Positions 50,761 through 62,798 of a DNA stretch of 64,000 nucleotides are shown here, piece by piece. The DNA lies in NCBI RefSeq assembly GCF_019059575.1, contig NW_024882903.1, positions 102,002 to 166,001 of the forward strand, read 5' to 3'. The DNA comes from Amphibalanus amphitrite (taxonomy: Eukaryota; Arthropoda; Thecostraca; Balanomorpha; Balanidae). Position numbers and translations under genes: made by a program. The notes beneath the pieces are model-generated. The model was not told the origin of the DNA, made no database searches, and was given only the letters and a program-made list of their open reading frames with translations. Position 1 is the first letter of the stretch, and every line of letters begins with the position of its first letter.

Positions 50761-52060
50761 TTTATCATGCTGGCCTAATGCATCAGTCGCCGCGAATCGA
50801 GACTTGCCGAACCGAGGGTCTTGGCCCTGAGACCTCTGAGCATAGATATAAAGACGCCATGAGGCATCAATTCGTACACAGGTGTCTTTAGTTCGCAACT
50901 ATGTGCACAGCAGGCCCACCAGATATGGCGTACAAAAAAAAACGCTATCCCGGATCGAAACCATTAGCACGACTTTAGCACGGATGTTATACTGGCATAC
51001 AGTAAGGCTCTGCACAATCGGCTAAAAGCCATGAGTAACCAACGCCGCTGTGGGCATAGGTGAAGAAACCTTATGGTTATGCATGGCTGCACAACAAACT
51101 TTGACAGTCCGCAGGATAAAGCTGTTGCATCACTTCAGCATGGACCCGATCGTATGCGTCATGCAGCTCACAGCTGAGCCGGTTGTTTGTGGAGGCATGT
51201 GAAACGTTCTGGCCACGGAGAATGACGGTCATAATTCCCGGAGTAACTGGATTCTTGAACAAGATTTATTTTGCCGGACGGGAAGCGAAAAATTAGGGTG
51301 ATGATTTCCAATTTTAGGGCGCCCGGACTTCAGCGGACATCGGCGCAACGAGAAATAAGGATCGTAGGTAAATGGTAAAATTACTAATATAGAGGACGTC
51401 GAGTAAGTAGGTTTCAGGGTGGTGAAGAGCGACTGAGAGCGGCGTCAGGAGGCGGGACAAAAAAAAGGACGAGTTGGCAAGCGAAACATGTTCAATGAAA
51501 AATGTCGGGCAACGTTGACGTGTGCTTTTGAATGTATTCATGCTTAAATATCTGACAGGCGCTACATCCCGTCATTGAGCCAGTCGCCTGCCGACAGGAA
51601 AGTCTTGGCTGACTGAAGGCGTTGACTGAAGGAGCTAGCCAGCCAGCGCGGCGGTAAATCCGATCCGGTCATTGTCGCGAGTAAATGGCGACCATTTTTG
51701 GAAATCAATTGCACCACTCTCGAGCTACAGTCTCATAGTCGTAAAGGTCACGTTTTGAGTGCCAAGTTGACCAATCCAACCGCCTTCAGATGGGGGAAAG
51801 AAAAAAGAGCTTCTCGGTAACATGGTTGCAAGAATTTAATCTGATTAGGTACTCAATACGCTTACGTAAGGCAGATGCATGGCCACGAGATGCGGATTGA
51901 GGCGGAAATCCAGCTTAACATTAGAACTGGGTCATAGTTGTGGCGGGGTTTCTACCGGAGCTCGGCTTGAGCCACGCTCGTCAGCCGGAAGCCCAGCTCG
52001 CCGCTGCAGCTGACTACCATCACTATCCACCCTCCACCACCGTGTAGGGTGCGTTAATAG
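50761..52060. other. Gene-free stretch
   Basis: No gene or recognised element seen; short ORFs only. Confidence 0.4.
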
Positions 52061-52625
52061 CCGTGCAAGGCCGGAGATGTTGCGCCAACATGCATTGTCG
52101 GCGGCGTCGCCCCCTTGCGCCGGCTGCCTTATCCAGCGAGGGACCTGCGCCAACAAACGAGGTCACCTCTCCCACGCCGTCCCACTCTGCCATTGCACTG
52201 TGTCTCTGGCACTCGCGCCCGGCGTGGTGCAACTGCCGTCGATAACCGATCGAGACCGGCCGGGTGGCGGCCCTGGGCACCCGGTCCGGAGATCCTGGTC
52301 GGGGACGTGCGTCGTCGGCCCGACCGCGCCGCAGCTCGGGAAGCTTCGATATATTCGCCGCGATTTGTCACCTCACACACACAGCCGCCGCGGCCGTTGC
52401 AAAACGCGTGTCCACCCTTCAGGTTGCGCCACGGCACGGCCGCTGGCACCGATGGCCCTGTGAGGCCGGGCTGGTTTCCGGAATGTCCATTCTGGTGTAG
52501 CGGAGGAGGAGGAGGTCCACAATCCACGCTCTCCATCCAGTCGTTATCCACATTCCACCGTCGAGCGTCACCGTTCACAGCCCAATTTCCACCGCATATA
52601 CCGCGGTATACGCGTTATAACCTTT
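52061..52625. other. GC-rich stretch with unassigned ORFs
   Basis: Overlapping ORFs on both strands (for example 52,115-53,002 on +, 52,129-52,578 on -) run through GC-rich sequence and into the repeats at 52,630. None shows a known motif or coherent splice signals, so I do not call a gene. Confidence 0.4.
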
Positions 52626-52631
52626 ACGTTA

Positions 52632-52790
52632 GGCCATTTGTCCACCGTCCACCGTCCACCACCTTCCGTCCACCGTCCACCGTCCACTGTCCACCGTCCA
52701 CCGTCCACGGTCCGCCCACCACCGTCCACCGTCCACCGTCCACTACCTTCCGTCCACCGTCCGCCGTCCGCCGTCCGCCGTTCATATACC
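52632..52790. repeat. CCACCGTCCA-type minisatellite
   Basis: Seven-base to ten-base units (CCACCGT, CCACCGTCCA) are repeated about 18 times, with CCTTCCGT interruptions. It yields Gly/Trp/Thr-rich ORFs on the - strand by composition. Confidence 0.9.
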
Positions 52791-52917
52791 CTCCACGGTT
52801 CCACCATCCCATGAAAGTCCCTGCCGGTTTGCCACAGCCTCTGTGGGCGCCGCGCCGCCAGCCGCTTGTCAAGTGGGTCAGATCGGATATGCGTTTATGC
52901 CGCCCCCGAGAGTCGCG

Positions 52918-53190
52918 TCACACAGGGACCGGGGGACCGGTATGTGACCACTGGGGACCGGGTTTTGGGGGCCACTGGGGGACCGGTGGGACCGGTGTGT
53001 GACCACTGGGGGATCGGTGGGGGACCGGTGGGGGACCACTGGGGGATCGGTGGGGGACCGGTGGAGGACCGATGGGGGATCACTGGGGGACCACAGGGGG
53101 ACCGGTGGGACCGGTGGGGAACTGATGGGGGACCGGTGGGACCGGTGGAGGACCGGTGGGGGGACCGGTGGGACCGGTATGTGACCAATA
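52918..53190. repeat. GGGGGACCGGTGGGACC minisatellite
   Basis: Irregular units of about 13-17 bp built on GGGGGACCGGTG and GGGACCACTGG. Thr/Gly/Pro ORFs on the - strand derive from it. Confidence 0.9.
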
Positions 53191-55785
53191 TGTCACCGCT
53201 CCATCTGTGTCGTCGCCAGTGCCGGCCTTGGAGAGGTCGTGCTCGCTCCCGGATCGGGCCAACCGGACGGTGAAGGGCGCCTGCGGGATGTGCAAATGTT
53301 GCGCAGGTCCGGAGTGAGCCGTCCGCCCGTCAGCAGGTCGACTGCGCGAGCGAAACCAGTACCGGCTGCTGCAAGGTCGCGCAGGGTGGGCCCAGAGGAC
53401 AATGCATAGTTATTGACTGATGCGGGATTATATGTAGGACTGTTTAGCCTATTGATTGGCAGATAGGTTTGTCGTATGCTTCGAAACATTGCTTGGGACA
53501 CACTTTGAAAAATATGAGAATGGTGTTCAACTTTGCAGAATACATATAGGAAGTAGCAGCCGCAGTGGCCTATAGTGGCAGCCGCAGCACAGCAAAGCGA
53601 GCATGCTAACAGCAGGCATCTAATTGATTCACCGTGTCCGTCGTGGGGCTGCACCAAACAATAACCCTGTTCAATCAGAACGACACGTGTAGTCGCGTCT
53701 GCACAGATGCGCTGACCGTGTGGGCTCCGGGGTCCTTGCACCGCGAGCGGAGAGGCATAATGCAACATGCATGTGCACAGAGCGAGCTGCCTCTGTAACT
53801 GGTGGGGACCGCTCTCGTTTCGCCCTATATGGTACCCATTTGACCTGCGGCCACGGTGTTGCACGATCATTTCGTTACAAATTGCAAGGTGACAGTAAAA
53901 TGCAATTGGCAACGCCTGCAGACGAAACGGCGAAAGGAGTTTCGAACGTGCTGTGCCGAGGCCAACTGCCAAACGCGAGCGTAATATAAGGTAGAAGGTG
54001 TGCGATGTAATATTGGTGATAACTCGTTTAAGAACCTACGCGTCTGGGCGGGTAAACGACGGATATGCTTACAATAGGAGAGCTGGGAACTCTAAAGAGT
54101 CCTGCGTCCTGTGGCGACCGAAAGACGTGAGAAATGTGCACACAGCCTGAGCCGCCGCTCTACTGTCGCGCCGGTTCAGTGTGGACCGTGCACGCCGTTC
54201 GGTGATGCAACCTGGCTGGTCCGCGCGTCCTACTCTGCAGAACCGATCGGACCGGGCACGGTGTTTAGTGTAAGCTGGGTGGCGGTAAATGGAGCGACAT
54301 CAGCGGCTCGCGGGCGGCCGCCCGAGCTGCGGGCAGATGGAGCCGGACCACAACACTGCCAATATATGTCGCAAATACCGACTGAGACCTCAGAGACAAA
54401 GGGCGACCACAACACTGCCCGGGTAGTCCCAAATCAGAGACAAAGGGCGACCACAACACTGCCCGGGTAGACCCAAATACTGACTGAGCTCTCGGTAAAT
54501 GATACAGACTACAGTCCTATCCGAGGAGGTCGAAATCCTGACTGAGCTGTCAGTGCAGTCCGACGGATTCCGATCACAACCGTTTCTCGTTCACAACCGT
54601 CATAACCGTTGAGGAAACGTGAGCACTGAGCAGGTATATCGAGCCGTTTCCTCCAATACTGCAGAGAATTGGGTCGTGAACCCCACTGGATGTGTATAAT
54701 CGAATTTGGAACAATTAACTTAGGCGTCCTTTAGCGTGGGTAGTATATCGGCAAATAGTTTTGTCAGATGACTAATGACGAAGTTCTTGTCAAAACATTG
54801 ACTGAACAATGACTGAAGAGCAATATAAAGTGTACACACCTATCCATCACTTGGATAGCAACGCCTGCATTGTCCTTATAACGACCACCATTACCGTTTG
54901 ATCGAGCTGGGGCCGCCGCTGGGCGTTTTGTCCTGAGCTGTATACACGCGGGCACCCGGCGGGCCCCGCTACAGGAAGATCAACATGTCGAACGCCCTGT
55001 GCCGTCGAATGCCGTTCAATCGCCTGGGCGCTGCAGGCAAACACGCGCTGTGGAGCTGCGTGGGCCCACTATCGACGGCCGAGGTGCGACGTGTGTGTGC
55101 CCATGCGGCCGGGCTCAAACACGGCGCGCAGTGCAGGCCTGTTCCGCTCCGTCAGCCGCCGCGTCCTGAATGACCGCCGCGCTGTCGAGTGACGCTGCCC
55201 ATACAACACGACGGACAGCAGAGGCCTGCCGCTCAATATGAAGACCTCAACGGAATCAACACCATTTGTATACGTGCCGGAGGGCATAGTGTAGGTCTGA
55301 GTCGTCACATATACTAATCGAAGGTAGTGCTGGAAGAGGGTAGGGTGGAGGGACTCGCCCCCACCCCAAAGACAAGGGCTCCGCCACGGACTTTTGGTTG
55401 GGGGGGACGGTCTGCTCTTCGCCCATCGCCCTAGTGTCTCCTCTAAACCTAGGGTACCCCCAAATCCAGTTTTCTCATCGGATTTAGGCCACTTGTTTTT
55501 CGTCATGGCCCTGATACGATGATTTTTTAACTAGAAAAATAAAAAATAGAGAAATGGTAGGCCACCTGACCCATGCAATATTACCCAATATTAGATTGTA
55601 GTCATTGTACCTTCATCATATTGACACACCAGACAGAAAAAAAACTTGAAAGACCAGCTTCAATTTTTTAATGGTATCTGGCTCATAGTTTTGCGCTGAA
55701 TCTGAATCCATTTTTAGCATTTGGCGAAGGTCGGATCAGGTTAGGTGAGATCAACAAGTGCGTGTCCCTCCGGCTAGCCAAAGTA
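53191..55785. other. Region without a supported gene
   Basis: A 259-codon ORF on the - strand (53,193-53,972) and a 62-codon ORF at 54,985-55,173 show no family signature. The GC-rich end of the former (53,190-53,400) could be an exon, but I see no decisive evidence. About 54,394-54,479 is a 43-bp tandem duplication (CAGAGACAAAGGGCGACCAC). 55,330-55,500 contains GGGCTCCGCCAC, also present inverted near 56,927. Confidence 0.4.
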
Positions 55786-55794
55786 GGTGTCAAC

Positions 55795-56290
55795 CACAGA
55801 CAGCTTCGTAACATGTTGCATTGGTACCAAAACTACTTCTCAATGTTATATGCTTAATTCGACATCATCTCCAAAAAGTTTCCTAGTAACATGCCTAGCT
55901 CGAAAAAGTGAACCAAATTCATCTAACGGTAATGACCTTGACCTGATATTCACGTGACCTTGACACCTACTAGAATGCATGTGTCTAATTCACGTGACCT
56001 TGACACCTACCAGAATGCATGTGTCTACCGTCATTTCACATGTTGGCTCGGTTTTATGACATAACAAGTCTGGAAACGTACAGATAATGAGCGCTAACAT
56101 ACACCGAATCGGTGGTTCGGCCTGACATGGTCTCCAGAAATAGGCCACAGGCCCAAAAGTCATGGCCCATGGGGTTAGGACTTGGATCATGAAATTTTCA
56201 GAGGATGTGCAAAATTCCCGGGAAATACTAATAGTTTCGTCACGATAAACCACTTTTTACGCGAGTTACTTGTGAAAAACTGAGGGGTGG
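55795..56290 (+). repeat. Uninterrupted family C repeat
   Basis: This copy aligns in order with the three pieces split by the Tc1 and LINE elements at 11,655-18,050. It contains CAGCTTCGTAACATGTT, CTCGAAAAAGTGAACC, two tandem copies of AATTCACGTGACCTTGACAC-type sequence, the CGAATCGGTGGTTCGG segment and CATGAAATTTTCAG. AGGTCA/TGACCT hexamers recur. No ORF. Confidence 0.82.
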
Positions 56291-57084
56291 GTCAATTTCA
56301 CTCAATATACCCTGGGTCAATCCGACCCACCATAGTCCATATAAGAACGAGGGTTAACCTCTCAAACACTTAAAACAAACAGCTTCTCTCATGCTACAGT
56401 TCTGCGATATTCTTATTTGACCGATGGAAGTTTCCTCTTAAAGAACGACAGCGTTTACCCGAAAAAATATCCGTATTGATTGTTTAATTGATTGAATTTG
56501 AGAGATCCTTATTTGATATACCTACTGGATTACCTACTGGATATACCTACTGGATTCATCATCGGACTGGGACGTATGATTGCGAACATTCGTTGCAGTA
56601 GACTCACGTTGATATACCTAACGCGAAAATGCCTGTCGATATTGTCTACTAAAAAATTGAAATCCGTGGCCCCCATAACAGAAAAAGACTTAAAGCACAG
56701 GGCGACAATATAGGTTGTCGACGACAGGTTAATTAGATTCTCATCACGTTTTTTTTTTCTTCGGAGATTCTTTGCACTTATGTTCTGTATTCGGTGTCAG
56801 GAACAAGAGTCGATTTGTCTACCAGCGGAGGAGCCGATTATCGGGGGGGGGGGGGACAAAAGATAGTATGTCCCACCCAACATTTTGGTTGGGGGGGACA
56901 TGTCCCACCCGTCCCCCCCGGTGGCGGAGCCCTTGCCCAAAGACCTCACGTTTATGTAGCCATGACCATGTCAGACGGCCACAGAGTGCTGTGGCAGACT
57001 GGCGAGAACGATCCCGCTGGGTAAGTCTCTGTACTCATCCAATCATTCTAACATTTACAGTAGGCACTGGTGATATTATACGGG
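56291..57084. other. Gene-free stretch with a G/C-run hairpin
   Basis: No gene. 56,845-56,930 can fold: GTCCCACCCAAC...GTTGGGGGGGACAT, flanked by G and C runs, then GGTGGCGGAGCCC. It may be the remnant of another hAT-type MITE, but no TSD was found. Confidence 0.45.
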
Positions 57085-58036
57085 TAGGGGAGAGTGGGGT
57101 GGGTTGTATCAGTTTTTACTCCGAGACCCATAACCTCGTAACTATCCGTGATAAACTCATTATTTCCATACCATCCCCTTCCTTGATTCTTCTGCTTTTT
57201 TGTGCAAAGTAACTTTTCCGCTATCTCTACCAGTTTTTCTTCTACGGTCTCCCGAATAGAACAATGTTTTTATACAACTTGCCCCATGGCTTGGGTGAGT
57301 TGTATCACATGGTGGGGTAATTTGTATCACTATTTCACGTTTCAGGGAGTGTGCTTGCTACTGGTTTTGAACATAACAACAACATTAAATGGGGTTAATA
57401 CAATGTATAGGTATGCTCAAAGGCTTCACTTTATTAGACCAAACTTAGGTCAATGCAATCCGAACGAAACATCAGCAGACTAGACGCAAAAGTGGCCCGT
57501 TAAGAGCAAAGAAGCCAACACATTGTGCCGAAATGGAACGAGCATTGACTAGCTACCTACAAACGCGAGCCAGGGCTTAGCTTTCGCGATCAAAAGCAAC
57601 ATACCCATACATACATACATACATACATGTTACAACATACCCCACCCGGCTCTGATACAACATGTACCTAGCCGCCATCTTGGAAAAAACATCCTCGTGC
57701 TAAAAAACGGCGGACAGCTGGAGAAATCCGTTTTCACTCACGCAGCCTTAGAACCTACCCTCACCACCGCTACGGAGATCTTTCAAATTCGTGCACATCT
57801 AAATGCCCAGAACACACATTTTCTTGCAACTTATTTTTTTAGAATGACATTAAAAAAACATAAAATCGGCTCTCACCTCGAGACGCGTCCACTCAGCCAC
57901 AAGACAGAACAGGGAAAGATGGCGCCCGGAAAACCTCGTCGGCTGGTCGTGTCGCGAGCGCCATCCATTGGATAAGTTTGGCACAATTCGCCCTGATACA
58001 ACTTGGACATGATACAACTCTCCCCGCTCTCCCCTA
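57085..58036. mobile_element. Inverted-repeat transposon with GGGGAGAG termini
   Basis: The left end TAGGGGAGAGTGGGGTGGG...TTGTATCA and the right end (other strand TAGGGGAGAGCGGGGAGAGT...TTGTATCA) form an inverted repeat of about 27 bp around 952 bp. Sub-terminal TTGTATCA motifs recur inside. No transposase is recognisable. The target duplication was not resolved and the superfamily is not assigned. A (CATA)n run lies near 57,605-57,628. Confidence 0.75.
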
Positions 58037-58257
58037 TTGAGCGATTATCTACTCATATTGTGTTGAAGAATGAAGCTCCAACCCGGTGTTGCGTGTCGCC
58101 CTGCACCCCGCTTGCTGATCGGCCCGGCCGGTCCTATGTGTGATGGGTTGTGCAGTCTAAATGGAGCTCATTTGTGTGGAGATGACAGCAGTGGACTGTA
58201 TTTATTACTGTTGGGCAGTCGGGTCCCCTTTGATTTTTCCCAAGTCAAAGTTGTTAA

Positions 58258-58746
58258 AGGGACCCTCCCACCTTCAAAAAAGTTAATGAATTGGCATGAA
58301 AGTGATGTCCCTTGGTTCAGAAAGAGCGAAAACGAATATCTACCAAATTTCACCGAAAAATATTCACTGGTTTTCAAGATATTAGGCTTTTACTTTTGTT
58401 TACTTTTTGGGATCTCCCCTGTTACTAGCGACTTTATTTGGAAGCAATAATTTGGCAGCCTTAAAGTGCGGCAGACGTTGCGCGCAAAGCAGCGTATACC
58501 ACCACGTGTTAACGATGGTTTTAGTCTAAGATTTAAAAATCGTTAGATCTCCGCTGACGTCACAAATTCTAAGGGGGCATTCCAATGCATTAGCCCCTTA
58601 GAATCCAAAAACTGCAAGTTTGAAATTCCATATCTTCGAATTAAAGCATTTTTCGATGTTGTGAGTGCCCAAACCGGTATTTGCAGGCCATGGCCACCAA
58701 TTTGGCTATCTCAACTCAAAACTAATGTTAAGGTGGGAGTGTCCCT
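58258..58746. mobile_element. 489-bp TTAA MITE
   Basis: The terminal inverted repeats AGGGACCCTCCCACCTT and (other strand) AGGGACACTCCCACCTT differ at one base. TTAA flanks both sides (58,254-58,257 and 58,747-58,750). No ORF of note. TTAA duplication suggests a piggyBac-type MITE. Confidence 0.87.
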
Positions 58747-58750
58747 TTAA

Positions 58751-59498
58751 GTATACAAATCACATATATATTTGTGAAGCAAAATAAACATGTTAACGGT
58801 TGGTCGGGCCTGTACCCGCTCAAGCACGATCACTAATGGGAGGGAGGAGCGATCCTCTAACCGCATCCGCCGCTCCGTTCAACACCGCTACGGTAACAAT
58901 CACAGCCAACAGGCACTTAATGTCTAAGGCAATGTCGCTGTGCAATGGTCGGTCTTGAGACCGGACCACTGAACAAACAAAACAAGGATATCCTGGATGG
59001 GGACGGAGCCCGGGCACCGCGCCAGCGAGCAGTCTTTTAACCGCGTCCGCGCAGAGTCCGGCTCAAAGGATGCAGGCAGCAGCCCGCGAGCACCACATCA
59101 GCCAGCGGTCCTCTAACCGCATACCGGTGCAGCGCCCGCGAACTACTGCCGGCCGCCCCGCGCCCGGACCCCAGGTCGGCTCGGCCCGCCCCCGGGGCGC
59201 CCCTGCCGCCGACCGGCCCGCAATACACGGGCGCCGCCGCTCGCTCGGGCCGGCCGCCCGGCCCGTACGCCGCGCAGGGCGGAGGGCCACAAACATATGC
59301 CGCGCTAAACGAAACAGTGACAAGCAAATCATATCGATAAACTACAAATCATAACACATAAACATCGCTCATGACGGGCTGGGCCCCACATATTGCTAAT
59401 CGAATCATGGAATTGGCACACAGCTTACAAGATTATTGGTACCAACTACCAGGGCTTTAGTCGTTCAGTCAGACGCGACGCATATTTTGGAGTTTCTG
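58751..59498. other. Gene-free, partly GC-rich stretch
   Basis: No gene supported. TCCTCTAACCGCAT occurs at about 58,853 and 59,109, with related TTTTAACCGCGT near 59,035, a degenerate duplication. 59,110-59,285 is very GC-rich. Confidence 0.4.
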
Positions 59499-59502
59499 TT
59501 AA

Positions 59503-60671
59503 CCCGCGCCGGGCCGGGGGTGTTTGAACACCCCCCCCCCCCGGCGGTTTTTCGCAGATATCCGTTTTTGGCACACCTGTTTGTGCATCTTTTCCGCACA
59601 TGTTGTGAAAATTTTAGACCTAGGTCACCTTAGGTCAGGTCACCAGGTCACGCCAAGTGACCTCGCCTCAGAAAAAATAAGAATGCTCGTCATAGCTACA
59701 CAAACTGAACGATTGCCTTGAAACTTTCAGCGATTGATTAGAGCAACACTATCTATAAAATGTTGATCTCGGAATTTTGATATCGGTGACCGAAGGTCAG
59801 GTCAATTTTGCGGCCTCTCCAGACCATTAAGGTCGTGGTCTACCTATAAGTCAATGGGAGAAAATTGAAAAGCGTCTGTTTTGCACGAACGCTATTCTAG
59901 ACACTCTCAAACATCGAGATGTAGGTAAAATTGACACACTGAGCCAGAAAATGGCAACTGTGACCTCTCGTTATGTCCCCGAGGTCATCTCAGGTCACGA
60001 ACAGAATCTAACAGTTTTACGCTAATAACTTCTGATAGAGGCGTGCTTGAGCTCTGAAAACGCCTTAGATGTGTTCGGCTCGACGTTGCGGATCGACTGA
60101 TATGCAACATGACCTTTTCCGTTCAGGTCATGACCTTGACCTGAGGTCAAATTTTCAAGTTGACTTTTCAAGGTCAAATTATAGTTCATTCGACGCGTCT
60201 CGACAAGAGGAACACGATGCTGGCAAAAGTAATGTCATGGCTTTTTGGAGTCAAAAGTTATTGCCGAAAAAACGTTTTTCGTAAAAACGGTTATGGTTGG
60301 AGTTTTTACCCTCTGGAGGCTAAACCGTTGACCTGAGGTCAAATCCGAGGACATTATTCAGAAAGGTCTGTACAAGGGCTATCGAATGCGCTTTTCCGCG
60401 GCACTGTAGCTCTATCGGTTCCCGAGATAGCCGTTGGCAGTTTCCAAAATGTTGAAATAGTCAACATTTTACCTTTGGTGACCTCTGGTGACCTGACCTT
60501 TGACCCGACCTAAGAAATGACCGAAATGCTTTCGTCCTTATTTTGGACGTTCTTTCGATTGCCGCTTACTGCATGTCGCTACGTGGCCCAGGAGCCGAGT
60601 TAGAAGGGGGTGTTCAGACCCCCCCCCCCCCCGGCCCGGCGCGGAATCTCAGAGCACCGGCCCGGCGCGGG
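59503..60671 (+). mobile_element. TTAA-type AGGTCA-rich element (family A, copy 2)
   Basis: This 1,169-bp element has CCCGCGCCGGGCCGG at the left and CCGGCCCGGCGCGGG at the right as perfect inverted repeats. TTAA (59,499-59,502) is on the left and TTAT on the right (one change). A second near-copy of the right terminus lies at 60,632-60,645. Sub-terminal C runs and GTGTTTGAACAC/GTGTTCAGACC follow. The interior is full of AGGTCA and TGACCT, including an AGGTCATGACCT palindrome near 60,125 and TCAAGGTCA near 60,167. No coding capacity. This is the most complete family A copy here. Confidence 0.87.
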
Positions 60672-61259
60672 TTATTAAGTTTTTAAGACAGCACCTCAGC
60701 ATTACAGCACCTGTAATAACTTTAGACCCGTGACTCTGTACAGTGTGTACACCGTTTACACAAGTAGGGTAGCCAGGGGCAAGACGCCCAAGATAAATTA
60801 TTTTGCTAAACAGCTTTTGTCCCACATGCACCCGAAAGAGCAAACCGAACACTGCATTCTTTGAGTATTTTACTATACAGTTTACCAGTGGCGGATCCAG
60901 GGGAGGGCAAAATGGGCATTTGCCCTCCCCAAAGCCAAATCGTGTGGGCAAGACTATCTTTTTGCCCCTCCCAAAACATGTAGCGATGAGCAAATCTAAT
61001 ACGGCGTCGATGCCTATATGGACGAAAAGCATGGGGCTTCTTTCCGTGACGGCCATTCCGAAGGAAGGAGCTGACCACTGGCTGCTGATATTTTGGGTCG
61101 ATATGCTGATATTAGATTGAACCCCTGAACTGAATGCATGGATAAGCATATGCACTGTGGCCAATGGCCATGGTGTGGGGTAACACGGGGCAAGATGCCC
61201 AGTCGGGTAAGACGCCCACCACCCTATATTCAAAATTACCTAAGCAATCCACAGTTTTG

Positions 61260-62560
61260 TCATTTGTTGGGAGCCTCATTGCTGTGGAGCGTTCCGCGCA
61301 AAAAAAACGGCGACGTGCCTAGCCGCCATTTTATACCTTTTTTTTTTTGCATATGTTCTGAAAATGTCAGACCAAGGTCTCTCAAGGTCACGAAGTCACT
61401 AAGCTGTGCGTCAAGTGACATAACCTAAAAACAGGTCCAATGCTTGCCATAGCTAAACCGAGTGACGGATCGCTTTGAAACTTTCAGCAGTTAATAACGG
61501 TAACAGTACCTATGTACAAAATGCTCGTCACATGATTTTTATATCGATGACCTAGGGCTAGGTCATTTTTGCGACCTCTCCACTATAAGTCAAGAAGAGA
61601 AAATTGAAAGGCACCTTTTTGGGGGCAAACCTCCTGTCCGGTAGCTCAGTTGGTAAAGCAGTGAACTCCCGGTAGTGAGAGCCCGGGTTTGAGTCGCTCC
61701 GGCGCTCGATATTTGAGACTCCTGACGGGGATGGTCTGAGGTTGGTGGGAGCAGCCGCAGCCATTCAAAGTCAGGAGTGGGACAGGCCGTGTCCGGTTTT
61801 GAAGGGCACGTAAAACATTGGCATCGTTAAACGTTAAACTAAATTCTCCTGTCACCCGGAATTATGCGATCCGACGGTAGGGGTCGGGCTCTACGCAACA
61901 AGCTCTGCTTAGCGTAGGTCCAGCTCCCGTCAATCCGCCCTTTCTAACATTCGTGCTAAATTTATAAGAAACGTCACTCTTAACAATACCGAGTTACAAC
62001 CTAAACAGCACACAGTGAACCGGAAAATAGCACCCGTGACCCCTCCTTATGTCCCTGAGATCATCTCAGGTCACGAAAGATATGCAATAGTTTGCAGCAA
62101 TTCGCTAATGCCGAATTTACACGATGCCGGTAAAAGTAAGATCGCACAAGGTTTGATTCAAAAGTTATCGCAGAAAATCCGTTCCCGTAAAAATAGTATA
62201 GTTATATTATGGCAGTTTCCCCCGGAGGCTAAACCGTTGATCTTAGGTCCAATCTGAGCGAATTATCCAGAAATAGCAGTAACAGTGCTATCAAATTAGT
62301 TTTCTGGGGCGTTCTAGCTCTATTCGTTTCCGAGTTATGCGCCAGTTCTTCAAAAATTGTCGAAACTGGACCTAAAAATTATCGGGATTTGGCCTTTGAT
62401 GGGCTCTGGTGATCTGACATCTGACCTGACCTTAAAAGTGACTGGGATAATTTGGTCATTATGTTTGACACTCTTTCAAACGCCCCCTACCGCGTGTTGC
62501 TACGTGGCCCAGGAGCCGAGTTAGAAGGGATTTATAGAAGGGATTTATAGAAGGGATTTA
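61260..62560 (+). repeat. Family A AGGTCA-rich element, copy 3, split by a SINE
   Basis: 61,345-61,625 matches 59,585-59,880 and 62,010-62,530 matches 59,950-60,605 of copy 2, in the same orientation. Shared landmarks are GAAACTTTCAGC, GTGACC...TATGTCCC, GGAGGCTAAACCGTTGA and GCTACGTGGCCCAGGAGCCG. The terminal inverted repeats are eroded. Three 17-bp copies of ATTTATAGAAGGG-type sequence lie at 62,522-62,567. Confidence 0.8.
61632..61955 (+). mobile_element. tRNA-derived SINE
   Basis: It starts GTCCGGTAGCTCAGTTGG, with an A-box (TAGCTCAGTTGG) and a B-box-like GGGTTTGAGTC about 40 nt later, the internal Pol III promoter of tRNA-derived SINEs. The acceptor stem no longer pairs. A body of about 250 nt follows and ends where the family A match resumes (about 61,955). 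No poly(A) tail is clear. Boundaries are inferred from the interruption of family A. Confidence 0.72.
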
Positions 62561-62798
62561 TTTATAGAGCCGGGATAGAAGGCGTTCAAACATCCCGCAG
62601 GGGCGTGAAAATCCAGGAGCCCCAGCGCGGCTGGGCACAGATTAACATAAGACATTTTACACCATCTTACGGTAAGATGGTGTAACTGGCGTTGTGAAGT
62701 AACTTGGTCACTCGCGCGGTGGTGGGTCGGGGTCGCCGATGGTCGACTAAACTTTTGCCCTCCCAAACGGATCGGCTGGATCCGCCCCTGCAGTTTAC

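Larger units (their letters stand above)
60886..62790. mobile_element. 1.9-kb hAT-type element carrying other repeats
   Basis: Left end CAGTGGCGGATCCAG and right end CTGGATCCGCCCCTG are inverted repeats (14 of 15). The 8-bp target duplication CAGTTTAC is at 60,878-60,885 and 62,791-62,798. Conserved sub-terminal TTGCCCTCCC lies near both ends (60,920 and inverted sense at 62,756). No transposase. Inside are a third family A copy (about 61,260-62,560) and, within that, a tRNA-derived SINE. Confidence 0.9.

Noticed and set aside
52115-53002. 295-codon Pro/Arg-rich ORF
   Set aside because: It runs through two minisatellites, has no known domain, and competes with equally open frames on the other strand.
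53193-53972. 259-codon - strand ORF
   Set aside because: No family signature or clear splice structure; composition changes along it. Left as unassigned although its GC-rich 5' third in + coordinates could be an exon.
61632-61705. Functional tRNA gene
   Set aside because: A- and B-boxes are present but the acceptor stem does not pair and a longer body follows; better explained as a SINE.
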